Assembly (NCBI RefSeq): GCF_017347085.1 | Contig: NZ_JADPSA010000022.1 | Span: forward strand, 248,001 to 312,000 | Source of the DNA: Nesterenkonia sp. E16_10 | Lineage (GTDB): Bacteria; Actinomycetota; Actinomycetes; Actinomycetales; Micrococcaceae | Reading direction: 5' to 3' | DNA length: 64,000 nt | Shown here: positions 27,755 through 36,152 of the stretch, one piece after another | How the letters are laid out: each line of letters starts with the position of its first letter | Position numbering within the stretch: position 1 is the stretch's first letter | Program-made: the position numbers and the translations under genes | Notes under the pieces: generated by a model | The model's database searches: none | Told to the model about the DNA's origin: nothing | Seen by the model: only the letters and a program-made list of their open reading frames with translations

Positions 27755-29512
27755 ATGGGGAGGCTCTCTGCACGCGGCGCCGCCTTTCTGCGAGCGCACC
27801 TGGTCCACCTGGTCTGCGCCCTGGCGCTGGCATCCCTGGCGCTGACACCCTCTCTGGTGCCCCGCCCCACGGTGTTCCAGGGCGTCATGGCGGGGCTGTG
27901 GTTCATGGTCGGCTTTCAGCTCGGGTTCGCGGTGCGGGCCGCGGGCCGGGCTCTGGCCCGGCGTCTCCCCGGCAGGAGATCCGGATCGGTGGCCGGGCCG
28001 GAGGTTCCTGCCGGCTCCACCCCCGGCGGACGGGGAAGGCGCTCACCGGTTCGCGCGGGGGGCCTCGCGGCTGCCATCGGCGTGGGGCTGCTGCTCTACG
28101 TGATCGGCTACGGGGCGCTGGTGGTGTCCTGGCAGAACGAGGTCCGCGAACTGGTGGAGATGGAACCGGTCGACGGCCCCGGGCACGCCGCGTTCCTGAC
28201 AAGCATGGCCGTGACGATGCTGGCGCTCTTCGGGATCGCCAAGGCGATCGCCGCGCTGGGCGACGCGGCGGGACGCTGGGTGGCAGGCCGAGGCGGCTCC
28301 GCGCGGCGGCTCCGCTGGGCTTCGCGGGCCACGGCAGTCGTCGCGGTGCTCGCCCTGATCCTGGGGCTGATCGGCGGTGGGCTCAGCGTCGTCGGGCGGA
28401 TCTATCAGGACCGCGATGCCGGCACGCTTGAGGGCAGCTCGCCCCCGGTGCTGCCCGGGCGCTCCGGCGGACCTGGATCGGCCGTGGACTGGGACGGGCT
28501 GGGCCGGCAGGGTCGCGCCTTCACCGGTGGCGGTCCCAGCGCGGCGCAGATCGAGCAGGTCACCGGCGCCGCCGCAGAGGAACCGGTCCGGGCCTACGCC
28601 GGGCTGTCGCAGGGGGCAGACATGCAGGCCCGGGCGGAGCTGGTCGTCGAGGAGCTTGAGCGCCACGGCGGGTTCGACCGTGAGGTGCTGCTCGTCGCCA
28701 CGCCCACGGGCTCCGGCTGGCTCGAGCCGCAGGCGATCGCGGCGTTGGAGTACCTCTATGCCGGGGACACCGCGGCCGCGTCCATGCAGTACTCGGTGCA
28801 GCCCAGCTGGGTCTCGTTCCTGTTCGACCCAGAACTTCCCAAGAACTCGAGCCAGGCGCTGTTTGACGCGGTCCATGCGCGGTGGCAGGCGCTGCCCGAG
28901 GCGGAGCGGCCCCGGCTGGTGGTCTACGGGCTGAGCCTGGGTGCCCTGGGCATGTCTGGCAGCTTCGAGAGTCTGGAGGACCTGCTGGAGCGCACCGACG
29001 CGGCGCTGTTCACCGGTCCGCCGGCGACCTCCGAGCCGTGGCGCAGCCTGCAGGCGAACCGCGATCCCGGGAGCCCCGTCTGGCAGCCGATCTATCGGGA
29101 CGGAGAGCGGGTGCGCTGGCAGTCCAAGCCCGGTGACTTCGCCGCGCTGGAGGGTTCCTGGCGAGAGCCTCGCCTGGGCTATCTTCAGCACGCCACCGAC
29201 CCGATCACCTGGCTGGATCCCGCGGTGATCTACCGATCCCCGGAATGGCTGAGCGGGCCAGCGGCGTCCGGTGGGCGCGGGGCCGATGTCAGCGACTCGA
29301 TGCGCTGGATCCCCGGTGTCACCTTCCTGCACCTGGTGGCGGACATGCTGGTCAGCGAGGCGGTGCCGCCCAGCCACGGCCACAACTTCGGCGACGTCGC
29401 GGTGGACGGCTGGGCGCAGGTGCTTCCGGGCCATGAGCGCAGCCAGGCGCAGCTGGAGGCGATCCAGTCCGTCATCGAGGGCATCGACACCCACGATCCG
29501 ACCTGGGAGTGA
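27755..29512 (+). CDS. Large integral-membrane alpha/beta-hydrolase family protein
   Basis: A 585-residue protein. The N-terminal half has about four hydrophobic helices (near 15-55, 105-130, 145-170 and 195-220). The C-terminal half looks like an alpha/beta hydrolase of the large actinobacterial membrane-anchored group: the nucleophile elbow GLSLGALG lies around residues 392-399, preceded by LVVYGL, and a conserved SHGHNFGD follows near the end. The ATG at 27755 has GAGAGGTGG upstream; a longer frame upstream is antisense to the divergent gene and unsupported. Substrate and biological role are unknown. It stands alone. Confidence 0.75.
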   Translation: MGRLSARGAAFLRAHLVHLVCALALASLALTPSLVPRPTVFQGVMAGLWFMVGFQLGFAVRAAGRALARRLPGRRSGSVAGPEVPAGSTPGGRGRRSPVRAGGLAAAIGVGLLLYVIGYGALVVSWQNEVRELVEMEPVDGPGHAAFLTSMAVTMLALFGIAKAIAALGDAAGRWVAGRGGSARRLRWASRATAVVAVLALILGLIGGGLSVVGRIYQDRDAGTLEGSSPPVLPGRSGGPGSAVDWDGLGRQGRAFTGGGPSAAQIEQVTGAAAEEPVRAYAGLSQGADMQARAELVVEELERHGGFDREVLLVATPTGSGWLEPQAIAALEYLYAGDTAAASMQYSVQPSWVSFLFDPELPKNSSQALFDAVHARWQALPEAERPRLVVYGLSLGALGMSGSFESLEDLLERTDAALFTGPPATSEPWRSLQANRDPGSPVWQPIYRDGERVRWQSKPGDFAALEGSWREPRLGYLQHATDPITWLDPAVIYRSPEWLSGPAASGGRGADVSDSMRWIPGVTFLHLVADMLVSEAVPPSHGHNFGDVAVDGWAQVLPGHERSQAQLEAIQSVIEGIDTHDPTWE

Positions 29513-29515
29513 GGC

Positions 29516-29881
29516 TCAGGCGTCGACCTGCCCCGGCTTGACGCAGAGGACGGGGGTGTTGGCCTGCAGGATGATCTGCTGCGCCGAGGAGCCCATGATG
29601 AATTTGCTCGCCGGGGTGCGCTGACGAATGCCGATCACGATCACCGAGGGGTCGATGCGCTCCGCGGTGTCCAGCAGATCCCCCACACCGTCCTTGCCTC
29701 GAGCGTCCGGCTCGGCGTAAGCCTCCCGCACCCCTGCCGCCTCGGCCGCGCCCGGTGCGGGGCGCTCTCCGCCGAGCCCGAAGTAGAGCAGATCCTCCCC
29801 GCGGCGCGCCGCCTCCTGGAGTGCGAAGGCGTAGGCGGCCCGCCCTTCGGCGGTGTCGGTGCCAGCGACGAGGACGGTCAT
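29516..29881 (-). CDS. Universal stress protein (UspA family)
   Basis: A short 121-residue UspA domain. The N-terminal strand VLVAGTDTAEGRAAYAFAL and the C-terminal nucleotide-binding pattern G(2)-x-SKFIMGSSAQQIILQANTPVLCV fit the ATP-binding subclass. UspA proteins accumulate under starvation and stress. It is slightly shorter than usual (about 140), lacking some central residues. It is divergent from tctC and convergent with the membrane hydrolase gene, just 3 bases from its stop. Confidence 0.88.
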   Translation of the reverse strand: MTVLVAGTDTAEGRAAYAFALQEAARRGEDLLYFGLGGERPAPGAAEAAGVREAYAEPDARGKDGVGDLLDTAERIDPSVIVIGIRQRTPASKFIMGSSAQQIILQANTPVLCVKPGQVDA

Positions 29882-29986
29882 GGGGGCTCCTAGGGGTCAG
29901 GTGTCCGGGGCGAGGGCCACGGAGTGGATGTCCGGTCTCGGGACTGCGAGCATCGAGGCCAATCTGTGTAGGATACCGCCCTATGG

Positions 29987-30002
29987 CGTGATTGCGATCA
30001 CG
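29987..30002. promoter_or_regulatory. Interrupted palindrome upstream of tctC
   Basis: CGTGATTGCGATCACG has perfect 6-base arms around TGCG. It lies 74 bases before the tctC start, between the divergent uspA-like gene and tctCBA, and just downstream of a TAGGAT -10-like sequence. It is a likely repressor site for the transporter. Confidence 0.45.
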
Positions 30003-30075
30003 AACGATCGGGGCTGCGCCGCACCACAGACAACGTCCGATCCGCAGTGACGCCGATCGGCATCGAAGGGAACTG

Positions 30076-31092
30076 ATGAGCCAGCAGGCCACACCCGATT
30101 CCGCCTCGCCGTCGCGCCGCAAGAGGATCCTCACCGGCGGCTTCGCCGTCGTTGCGGTGGGCTGCGTGGCAGCTGCCTCGTTCTTCTCCATCCAAGCCGC
30201 ATCGGGTGGCACGGATGTGCGCAACAACGTGACGCTGATCGCGCCGGCGGCGGCCGGCGGCGGGTGGGACACCTTCCAGCGCGAGCTGCAGCAGAGCATG
30301 CAGACCAACGATCTCGTGAACAACGTTCAGGTCATCAATGTCCCCGGCGCCGGGGGAACCATCGCCATCGGCAATGTGGCCCAGCTGCCCGAGGCCAACA
30401 ACCTGATGGTCGGTGGCACCGGGCAGATCGCGGCCCAGATTCAGTTCGGCACCCCCTCCCGGCTTCAAGACGTCACTCCGGTCGCGAAGGTCCTTGAGGA
30501 GTACGACATCGTCGTGGTGCCAGCCGACTCACCCCACGAGACCATGGACGATCTCGTCGAGGCGTGGCAGGAGAATCCCAGCGGGACCCCCTGGACCGGG
30601 GGTGGATCCTTCGACCAGCTGGTGATGACCGAGATCGCATTGGTCGCAGGCATCAGCCCAGGCGAGACCACCTACATCCCCTCTGACGGTGGAGGTGAGG
30701 CGATCCAGGCGCTGCTCAATGGCACCGCCGTCGCCGCGGCCGGCGGATTCGCCGATATGTACCCCCAGGTCGAGTCGGGACGGCTGCGGGTCCTCGGCGT
30801 GGCCGCCGAGGACCGGCTCGCAGGAGAGGACGACATCCCGACCCTGGCCGAAGAGGGCTACGACGTGACCCTGACCAATTGGCGGGCGCTCTTCGCCCCG
30901 CCCAGCGCCACCGAGGAAGAGGTCACCGAGTTGAGAGAACTGGTCGACGAGGCGGTGGCCACACCCGAATGGGCGGCGACCGTGGAGCGCAACTACTGGC
31001 GTGAGGCGCCCTTGCAGGGTGAAGAGCTGGATCAGTACATCGCCGACGAGACCGAACGCATCGGCGGCCTGTTCGAGGAGATGGGACAGTGA
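30076..31092 (+). CDS. tctC: Tripartite tricarboxylate transporter substrate-binding protein TctC
   Basis: A 338-residue extracytoplasmic binding protein of the TctC/Bug family. A signal or anchor segment spans about residues 18-40. The mature part begins VRNNVTLIAPAAAGGGWDTFQRELQQSM, and the family segments VPGAGGTIAIGNVA and SDGGGEAIQALLNG are present. It binds a small carboxylate and delivers it to TctAB. The ATG at 30076 has an AAGGGA site. It overlaps tctB by a GTGA junction. No adjacent two-component tctDE is present. Confidence 0.92.
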   Translation: MSQQATPDSASPSRRKRILTGGFAVVAVGCVAAASFFSIQAASGGTDVRNNVTLIAPAAAGGGWDTFQRELQQSMQTNDLVNNVQVINVPGAGGTIAIGNVAQLPEANNLMVGGTGQIAAQIQFGTPSRLQDVTPVAKVLEEYDIVVVPADSPHETMDDLVEAWQENPSGTPWTGGGSFDQLVMTEIALVAGISPGETTYIPSDGGGEAIQALLNGTAVAAAGGFADMYPQVESGRLRVLGVAAEDRLAGEDDIPTLAEEGYDVTLTNWRALFAPPSATEEEVTELRELVDEAVATPEWAATVERNYWREAPLQGEELDQYIADETERIGGLFEEMGQ

Positions 31093-31685
31093 GCACCCCG
31101 ATGAACCCCTCGCCTCCAGCGCACGAAGACCCCGCGCCGCCGGCCAGCTCCGCCTCCGGCCCGGACCAGCCCGACCATCCAGGGCCTGCTCCCGCCGGGG
31201 AGGGCACCTTCTGGCACGGTCGCTCAGGGCTCATCATGCCCGTGGTCATCGCCGGATTCAGCCTCTACATCCTCTTCGGCGTCGCCACGATGGACGTCGG
31301 GGACGCCGACTTCCCGGGACCCCAGTTCTTTCCCAGCATCCTGGGCGTGCTCGGACTGGTGCTCGCCGGCATCATCGCCGCAGGGATCCTGCGGAAGCCC
31401 GAACACCCGGAGAACAGCTCCGGGAAGTCCTGGCGGTTCCATTCTGACTTCAACGCGCTGGGCTGGACGGTGGGCGGGTTCCTCGCCTTCGCCGTGCTGC
31501 TTCCCTGGTTGGGCTGGATCCTCGCCGGAGGGCTGTTGTTCTGGTGCGTGGCGCGTGGCTTCGGGTCCCGTCGTGCGCTCTTCGACATCCTGGTGGGCCT
31601 GTTCATGAGTTCCGTCGCATATCTCGGCTTCAGCGTGGCACTGGGCCTGAACCTGCCTTCGGGCATTCTCGGAGGCGGTTTCTGA
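31089..31685 (+). CDS. tctB: Tripartite tricarboxylate transporter small membrane subunit TctB
   Basis: A 198-residue protein with a proline-rich cytoplasmic N-terminus (residues 1-48) and four hydrophobic helices, as in TctB. The segment DADFPGPQFFPSILGVLGL is typical. The GTG at 31089 overlaps the tctC stop and has GAGGAG upstream at 8 bases; ATG 31101 is a weaker option. It forms the transport complex with TctA. Low sequence conservation is normal for this subunit. Confidence 0.85.
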   Translation: MSTPMNPSPPAHEDPAPPASSASGPDQPDHPGPAPAGEGTFWHGRSGLIMPVVIAGFSLYILFGVATMDVGDADFPGPQFFPSILGVLGLVLAGIIAAGILRKPEHPENSSGKSWRFHSDFNALGWTVGGFLAFAVLLPWLGWILAGGLLFWCVARGFGSRRALFDILVGLFMSSVAYLGFSVALGLNLPSGILGGGF

Positions 31686-31686
31686 C

Positions 31687-33192
31687 ATGGACTCACTTCC
31701 ACTCCTGATGGAGGGCTTCGCCGGAGCCCTGACACCTGCAAACCTGCTCTGGGTCGTGGTGGGCTGTCTGCTGGGAACCGCGGTCGGCGTGATGCCGGGC
31801 CTGGGTTCCTCCATGGCGGTGGCGCTGCTGCTGCCGATGACCTTCGCCCTGGACCCGACGGCGGCGTTCATCCTCTTCGCCGGGGTCTACTTCGGCGGCC
31901 TCTTCGGCGACTCCACCATGGCGATCCTGATGAACACCCCCGGCCAGGCGTCCGCGATCGCCTCGACCTTCGAGGGTCACCGCATGGCCCTGGACGGACG
32001 GGCGCCCCAGGCCCTGGCCACGGCTGCCATCGGGGCGTTCATCGGTGGCATCATCGCCTCGACCATCGTGGTGTTCTTCGCCCCGACGCTGGCGGAGCTC
32101 TCGCGCTACTTCGGACCTGCGGAGTACTTCGCGCTGGCGGTCTTCGCATTCATCGCGACCTCCTCGGTGGTCTCCGAGTCGGTGCCCAAGGGGCTGGCCT
32201 CGCTGATGCTGGGCCTGGGGCTCTCCACGGTCGGCATCGACGCGGTCACCGGCACCCAGCGCTTCACCCTGGGTGCGCCGCAGCTGTTCGAGGGCATCTC
32301 ACTGATCACCGTCACCGTGGCGATCCTCGCCCTGGGCGAGGTCTTCCATGTGGCCTCGAGGGCTCGACGCGATCACCCCGACCTGAAGACCCGCTCCGCC
32401 GGACGTCCCTGGCTGAAGTGGGCCGAGTTCAAGGAAGCCGCTCCGGCCTGGGGCCGCGGCACGGTGATCGGGCTGCCCTTCGGCGTGATCCCGGTCGGCG
32501 GTTCCGAGGTGCCCACGTTCATGGCCTATGACGTGGAGCGCCGGCTGGATCGGCGTCGTCGCCTCCCGCAGTTCGGCAAGGGTGCCATCCGGGGCCTGGC
32601 TGCACCGGAGGCGGCGGGCAACTCCACGACCGGCATGGCGATGGGCGCGCTGCTCGCCCTGGGTCTCCCGGTCTCCGCGACGGCTGCGATCATGCTGGCG
32701 GCCTTCCGCCAGTACGGCCTGCAGCCCGGACCGCTGCTCTTCGACCGCAACCCCGAACTGGTCTGGGCGCTGCTCGCCAGCTTCTTCATCGCGATGGTGG
32801 TGCTGCTGATCATCAACCTGCCCTTCGCGCAGCTGTGGTCCAAGCTGCTGCTGATCCCACAGCCCTACCTCTATGCCGGCATCGCGCTGTTCTGCGGGCT
32901 CGGCGTGTTCGCCACCTCCGGGCGGGTCTTCGACCTGTTGCTGCTGCTGGGCATCGGCCTGGTCGGCTTCGGGATGCGCCGCTACGGCTACCCGCTGGCT
33001 CCACTGATGATCGGCATGGTGCTCGGTCCGCTGGCCGAGACCTCGATCCGCGACGCCCTGCTGTCCTCCGACGGCAACTATGCGGCGCTGATCGACAGCC
33101 CGATCACCTGGTTCATCTACGGACTGCTGGCCCTGGTCCTGGCGTTCACGGTGCGCGCCGCAGTGCGGAAGAAGAGCCGACAGGACATCTGA
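31687..33192 (+). CDS. tctA: Tripartite tricarboxylate transporter large membrane subunit TctA
   Basis: A 501-residue channel subunit with about 11-12 helices. Family motifs are GTAVGVMPGLGSSMAVALLLPMTF near the N-terminus, YFGGLFGDSTMAILMNTPGQASAIASTFEGH, and APEAAGNSTTGMAMGALLALGLPVSATAAIM. The complex takes up citrate-like or other carboxylates with sodium or protons. It lies one base after the tctB stop. Convergent with the AbrB pair. Confidence 0.95.
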   Translation: MDSLPLLMEGFAGALTPANLLWVVVGCLLGTAVGVMPGLGSSMAVALLLPMTFALDPTAAFILFAGVYFGGLFGDSTMAILMNTPGQASAIASTFEGHRMALDGRAPQALATAAIGAFIGGIIASTIVVFFAPTLAELSRYFGPAEYFALAVFAFIATSSVVSESVPKGLASLMLGLGLSTVGIDAVTGTQRFTLGAPQLFEGISLITVTVAILALGEVFHVASRARRDHPDLKTRSAGRPWLKWAEFKEAAPAWGRGTVIGLPFGVIPVGGSEVPTFMAYDVERRLDRRRRLPQFGKGAIRGLAAPEAAGNSTTGMAMGALLALGLPVSATAAIMLAAFRQYGLQPGPLLFDRNPELVWALLASFFIAMVVLLIINLPFAQLWSKLLLIPQPYLYAGIALFCGLGVFATSGRVFDLLLLLGIGLVGFGMRRYGYPLAPLMIGMVLGPLAETSIRDALLSSDGNYAALIDSPITWFIYGLLALVLAFTVRAAVRKKSRQDI

Positions 33193-33234
33193 GGCTGCGG
33201 CCGCGGGGCCGCGGGGCCGGAACCACCGGACTCA

Positions 33235-33792
33235 TCAGGACCGGGGTCCAGGGTCGTCCGGCTCGGCGATCCAGCGCTGTCGGATCTTCACCGCCGCCCA
33301 GAGGACGAGGGGCAGGCTCAGCAGCACCGTGAAGAGCCGGACCATATGGGCGCCGATGATGACCGCGCCGTCGAATCCCAGCGCGACCCCGGCGGTCACC
33401 ATCTCCCCCACCCCGCCGGGCATCAGCGAGAGCATCGCCTCGGCGGGGTCGAGGATCCCCAGGGCGGCGAAGGCCCACCCGAAGAGCAGCCCCGCCCCCA
33501 GCACTGCGCCCACGGCCAGGGTTCCGGGGGCGAGGAATCGCCTGAACTGGCGGAACGTGTCCGGGGCGATCGTCGCGCCGATGGCGGTGCCGACCAGCAG
33601 CTGGGCGAGGAGAACGATCAGATCCGGCACCTGCACCGCCAGGCCGAAGCCGAGGTTGATCGCAGCGGCCCCCACCAGGCCGCCGGTGATCGGCCACAGC
33701 GGGATCCGGCACCGGCGGAAGATCAAGGCTGCCGCGGCGGAGCCCGCCATCACCGCAAGCAGCGGCAGCAGCTGGAGAAGCAGCTGCGTCAT
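33235..33792 (-). CDS. Single-repeat AbrB-family membrane protein, C-terminal-type unit
   Basis: A 185-residue membrane protein with about six helices. It matches one repeat of the AbrB/ammonia-monooxygenase-like membrane family (not the Bacillus AbrB DNA-binding protein): the signature LSLMPGGVGEMVTAGVALGFDGAVIIGAHMVRLFTV is near the C-terminus. Full family members have two such repeats in about 350 residues; here the next gene encodes the other one. The segments are homologous to each other. The likely product of the pair is a heterodimeric transporter of unknown substrate. It starts 13 bases after the upstream partner. Confidence 0.78.
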   Translation of the reverse strand: MTQLLLQLLPLLAVMAGSAAAALIFRRCRIPLWPITGGLVGAAAINLGFGLAVQVPDLIVLLAQLLVGTAIGATIAPDTFRQFRRFLAPGTLAVGAVLGAGLLFGWAFAALGILDPAEAMLSLMPGGVGEMVTAGVALGFDGAVIIGAHMVRLFTVLLSLPLVLWAAVKIRQRWIAEPDDPGPRS

Positions 33793-33805
33793 GGGCGCAC
33801 CGCCG

Positions 33806-34339
33806 TCACGAGAGCACCAGCAGCAGGATCGGCAGGATCACGAGCACCAGTGAGAACAGTCGGACCGCGTGGACGCTGAGCACCACCCCGACCTGGGCGC
33901 CCTTGTCGATGGCGATCGTGGTCACCTCGGCGAGACCTCCGGGTGTCACGGCGAGCACCGCCGTGACCGGATCCACCTGGTAGCGGATCATCAGCACCGT
34001 GATGAAGACCAGATTCAGCGCGGTCAGGGCCAGGTAGGCCAGGACCACGGGCAGTGCGATCACTGCGGTGCTCAGGAGCGAATCCAGGGTGAGCAGCACT
34101 CCGGCGGCAAGTCCGACGGTGGTCAGCCCGATCTGTCGCAGGACGATCGGCAGGCTGGCGGGCTTCATCCGGCGGGTCCAGGGCTGGTTGACCAGTGCCG
34201 CGCCCACCACGCTGCCGATCAGCATTCCAGCCGGCACGCCGAGGAGCTCCAGCACCGAACCCACGCTGAGGCCGCCCAGCAGCAGCTTGCCGATCCCGAG
34301 CAGCTGCGTCGGACGTGACGTCTCATCCCCGGTGGCCAA
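33806..34339 (-). CDS. Single-repeat AbrB-family membrane protein, N-terminal-type unit
   Basis: A 177-residue protein with about six helices. The repeat signature LAVTPGGLAEVTTIAIDKGAQVGVVLSVHAVRLFSLV lies at 130-165 and corresponds to the PGGVGEM signature of the downstream gene. Translation starts at TTG 34339 with AGGACGG upstream. It lies 18 bases after the GDPD gene and looks co-transcribed with it. The two proteins together equal a full-length AbrB transporter split in two. Confidence 0.78.
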   Translation of the reverse strand: MATGDETSRPTQLLGIGKLLLGGLSVGSVLELLGVPAGMLIGSVVGAALVNQPWTRRMKPASLPIVLRQIGLTTVGLAAGVLLTLDSLLSTAVIALPVVLAYLALTALNLVFITVLMIRYQVDPVTAVLAVTPGGLAEVTTIAIDKGAQVGVVLSVHAVRLFSLVLVILPILLLVLS

Positions 34340-34357
34340 TGCTGTGTCCGTCCTGAT

Positions 34358-35191
34358 CTAGCGCTGCGGCCAGACGGAGCGTTCCCGCATGACCGCGGCG
34401 AGCGCCTCGGCGTCGTCGGTCATCAGACCGTCCACGCCCATGTCTAAGAGTTCGTGCATCTCGGCGGGGTCATCGATGACCCAGACGTGGACCTGAAGGC
34501 CCGCCCGGTGGCAGCGCTGCACGAAGCGCGGGGTCACGACCCGGACCCGGCCCTGGGAGACCGGGACCTGGACGCAGTCGATCTCGGCGATGCGCCCGCC
34601 GAGCCGGCCGATCAGCCCCAGCGGGCCCAGCAGCACGATCAGTGCGGTGGCTGCCCAGCCACCGGAGGCGGCGACCGGCCGGGTCAGCCGACGCCGGACG
34701 TGGTGGCGTCGGGAATCGTTGAAGCTGGCGGCGAGCACCCGGTCGTGGGCCTGGTGCGCCTCCACGAGACGCACGAACTCGGTGACCGCCGCGGCGTCCT
34801 TGAGGTCGACGTTGAGGTGGACGTCGTCCCAGGCGTCCAGCAGCTCCTCGAAGCGCACCAGGGGTTCGCCGGGGTCGCCTCCGGTGCCTACGCGCAGCTC
34901 GGCGAGCTCCGCCCAGGTCTTCTCGCTCAGCCGGCCGCTTCCGGTGGTGGCGCGGTCCAGCTCCTCATCGTGGAAGACCACCAGGGTGCCGTCGGCGGCC
35001 GTGCGGACGTCGATCTCCAGGTAGCGATAGCCGAGGTCGACCGCCTGGCGGAACGCGCCCATGGTGTTCTCCCGGCGCGGATCGGCGCCGCGGTGCGCGA
35101 AGGCCAGCGGCCGGTGCTGCAGCGGGCCGGGCCGGGAGTTCAGCAGGTAGGGAACCTCCCGGTAGGCGGGCCGGCGGTAGAGCTCGGGCAT
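34358..35191 (-). CDS. Glycerophosphodiester phosphodiesterase
   Basis: A 277-residue TIM-barrel GDPD enzyme that releases glycerol 3-phosphate from glycerophosphodiesters. Catalytic and metal residues are seen as His33-Arg34 (AHRGADPRRENT), Glu59 and Asp61 (LEIDVR) and His74 (FHDEEL), with DLK in the middle and GLMTDD at the end. There is no signal peptide, so it is cytoplasmic (UgpQ-like). A hydrophobic insertion around 180-198 (ATALIVLLGPLGLIG) is unusual and could let it touch the membrane. It starts at the base before the HAD phosphatase stop codon, in the PfkB-HAD-GDPD-AbrB run. Confidence 0.9.
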   Translation of the reverse strand: MPELYRRPAYREVPYLLNSRPGPLQHRPLAFAHRGADPRRENTMGAFRQAVDLGYRYLEIDVRTAADGTLVVFHDEELDRATTGSGRLSEKTWAELAELRVGTGGDPGEPLVRFEELLDAWDDVHLNVDLKDAAAVTEFVRLVEAHQAHDRVLAASFNDSRRHHVRRRLTRPVAASGGWAATALIVLLGPLGLIGRLGGRIAEIDCVQVPVSQGRVRVVTPRFVQRCHRAGLQVHVWVIDDPAEMHELLDMGVDGLMTDDAEALAAVMRERSVWPQR

Positions 35192-36148
35192 CTAGAGCTC
35201 TCCGGCGAGCAGCTTCTCGATCACCTGCGCCACGCCGTCCTCGTCGCAAGAGGCTGCGGTGTGGTTCGCGGCGGAGCGGGCCTCCGGGTGGGCCGATCCG
35301 ACGGCCCACGAGGTGCCGGCCCAGCGGAGCATCTCAATGTCATTGGGCATGTCCCCGAAGGCGACGACCCGTTCCTGATCGATGCGCTGGGAGGCGGCGT
35401 AGCGGGCCAGGCCGGCTGCCTTGTTCACCCCGGGGGCGGAGAGCTCCAGCAGGCTGACCCCGGGAGCGGAATGAGTGACGGTGAGCAGATTTCCGACCCG
35501 CTCCTGGACCCGGCCCAGGAATTCATCCGGGGCCATGGTGTCGGTCTTGCAGAGCAGCTTCACGACCCGGTCGGTCACGTGGGCGCTGGTGACGTCGCTT
35601 CCCGGGGTCTGGGCCGCATTGCTGAGCCCATCGCGCTCCAGGGTCTCGTCCAGCGGTCCGAGTCGCAGGTCTTCCTCGGTGACGCCGGCGGCGCGTCGGC
35701 GGTCGGCTTCGAAGAACAGCGAGCCCGCGATGAAGGGCTCCTCCATGTGCAGGTGCTGGAGGGTCTCGGCCGCGAAGGAGGCGCGGGGATCGATCTGGCT
35801 GATCATGTCCTTGACGCTGAACAGCGCCTCGGCGTCCAGGGCGGACTCGTGGATCAGCCGGTCGGTGGCGAGGTCGTAGATGACCGCACCGTTGGAGGCG
35901 ATCACGGTGCCCGGCGACCCGAGGGTCTGGCTGATGTGCTTGAGCCAGCGCACCGGGCGCCCGGTGACCAGCACCACCCGGACCCCTGCCGACTGGGCGG
36001 CCTGGAACGCCTCGACGGTGCGCATCGAGACCGTGCCGGAGTGGGTGTGGGTGTAGCTGAGGATGGTCCCGTCGATGTCGCTGGCGATCAGGTGCACCGG
36101 TCCGCCGGTGAGCGTCGGAACGGAGGCGGGGAAGGAGAGCTCGGTCAT
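35192..36148 (-). CDS. HAD superfamily (Cof-type) phosphatase
   Basis: A 318-residue haloacid-dehalogenase phosphatase of the Cof/IIB type. Motif I is ASDIDGTIL, motif II LVTGRP, motif IV VVAFGDMPNDIEML; a large cap domain lies between. Such enzymes dephosphorylate sugar phosphates, FMN or other metabolites. The ATG at 36148 is 4 bases past the PfkB stop and has a purine-rich stretch inside that gene; an extension to 36280 would overlap PfkB and is not used. The pairing with a sugar kinase and GDPD suggests sugar or polyol phosphate turnover. Confidence 0.87.
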   Translation of the reverse strand: MTELSFPASVPTLTGGPVHLIASDIDGTILSYTHTHSGTVSMRTVEAFQAAQSAGVRVVLVTGRPVRWLKHISQTLGSPGTVIASNGAVIYDLATDRLIHESALDAEALFSVKDMISQIDPRASFAAETLQHLHMEEPFIAGSLFFEADRRRAAGVTEEDLRLGPLDETLERDGLSNAAQTPGSDVTSAHVTDRVVKLLCKTDTMAPDEFLGRVQERVGNLLTVTHSAPGVSLLELSAPGVNKAAGLARYAASQRIDQERVVAFGDMPNDIEMLRWAGTSWAVGSAHPEARSAANHTAASCDEDGVAQVIEKLLAGEL

Positions 36149-36152
36149 CGGC

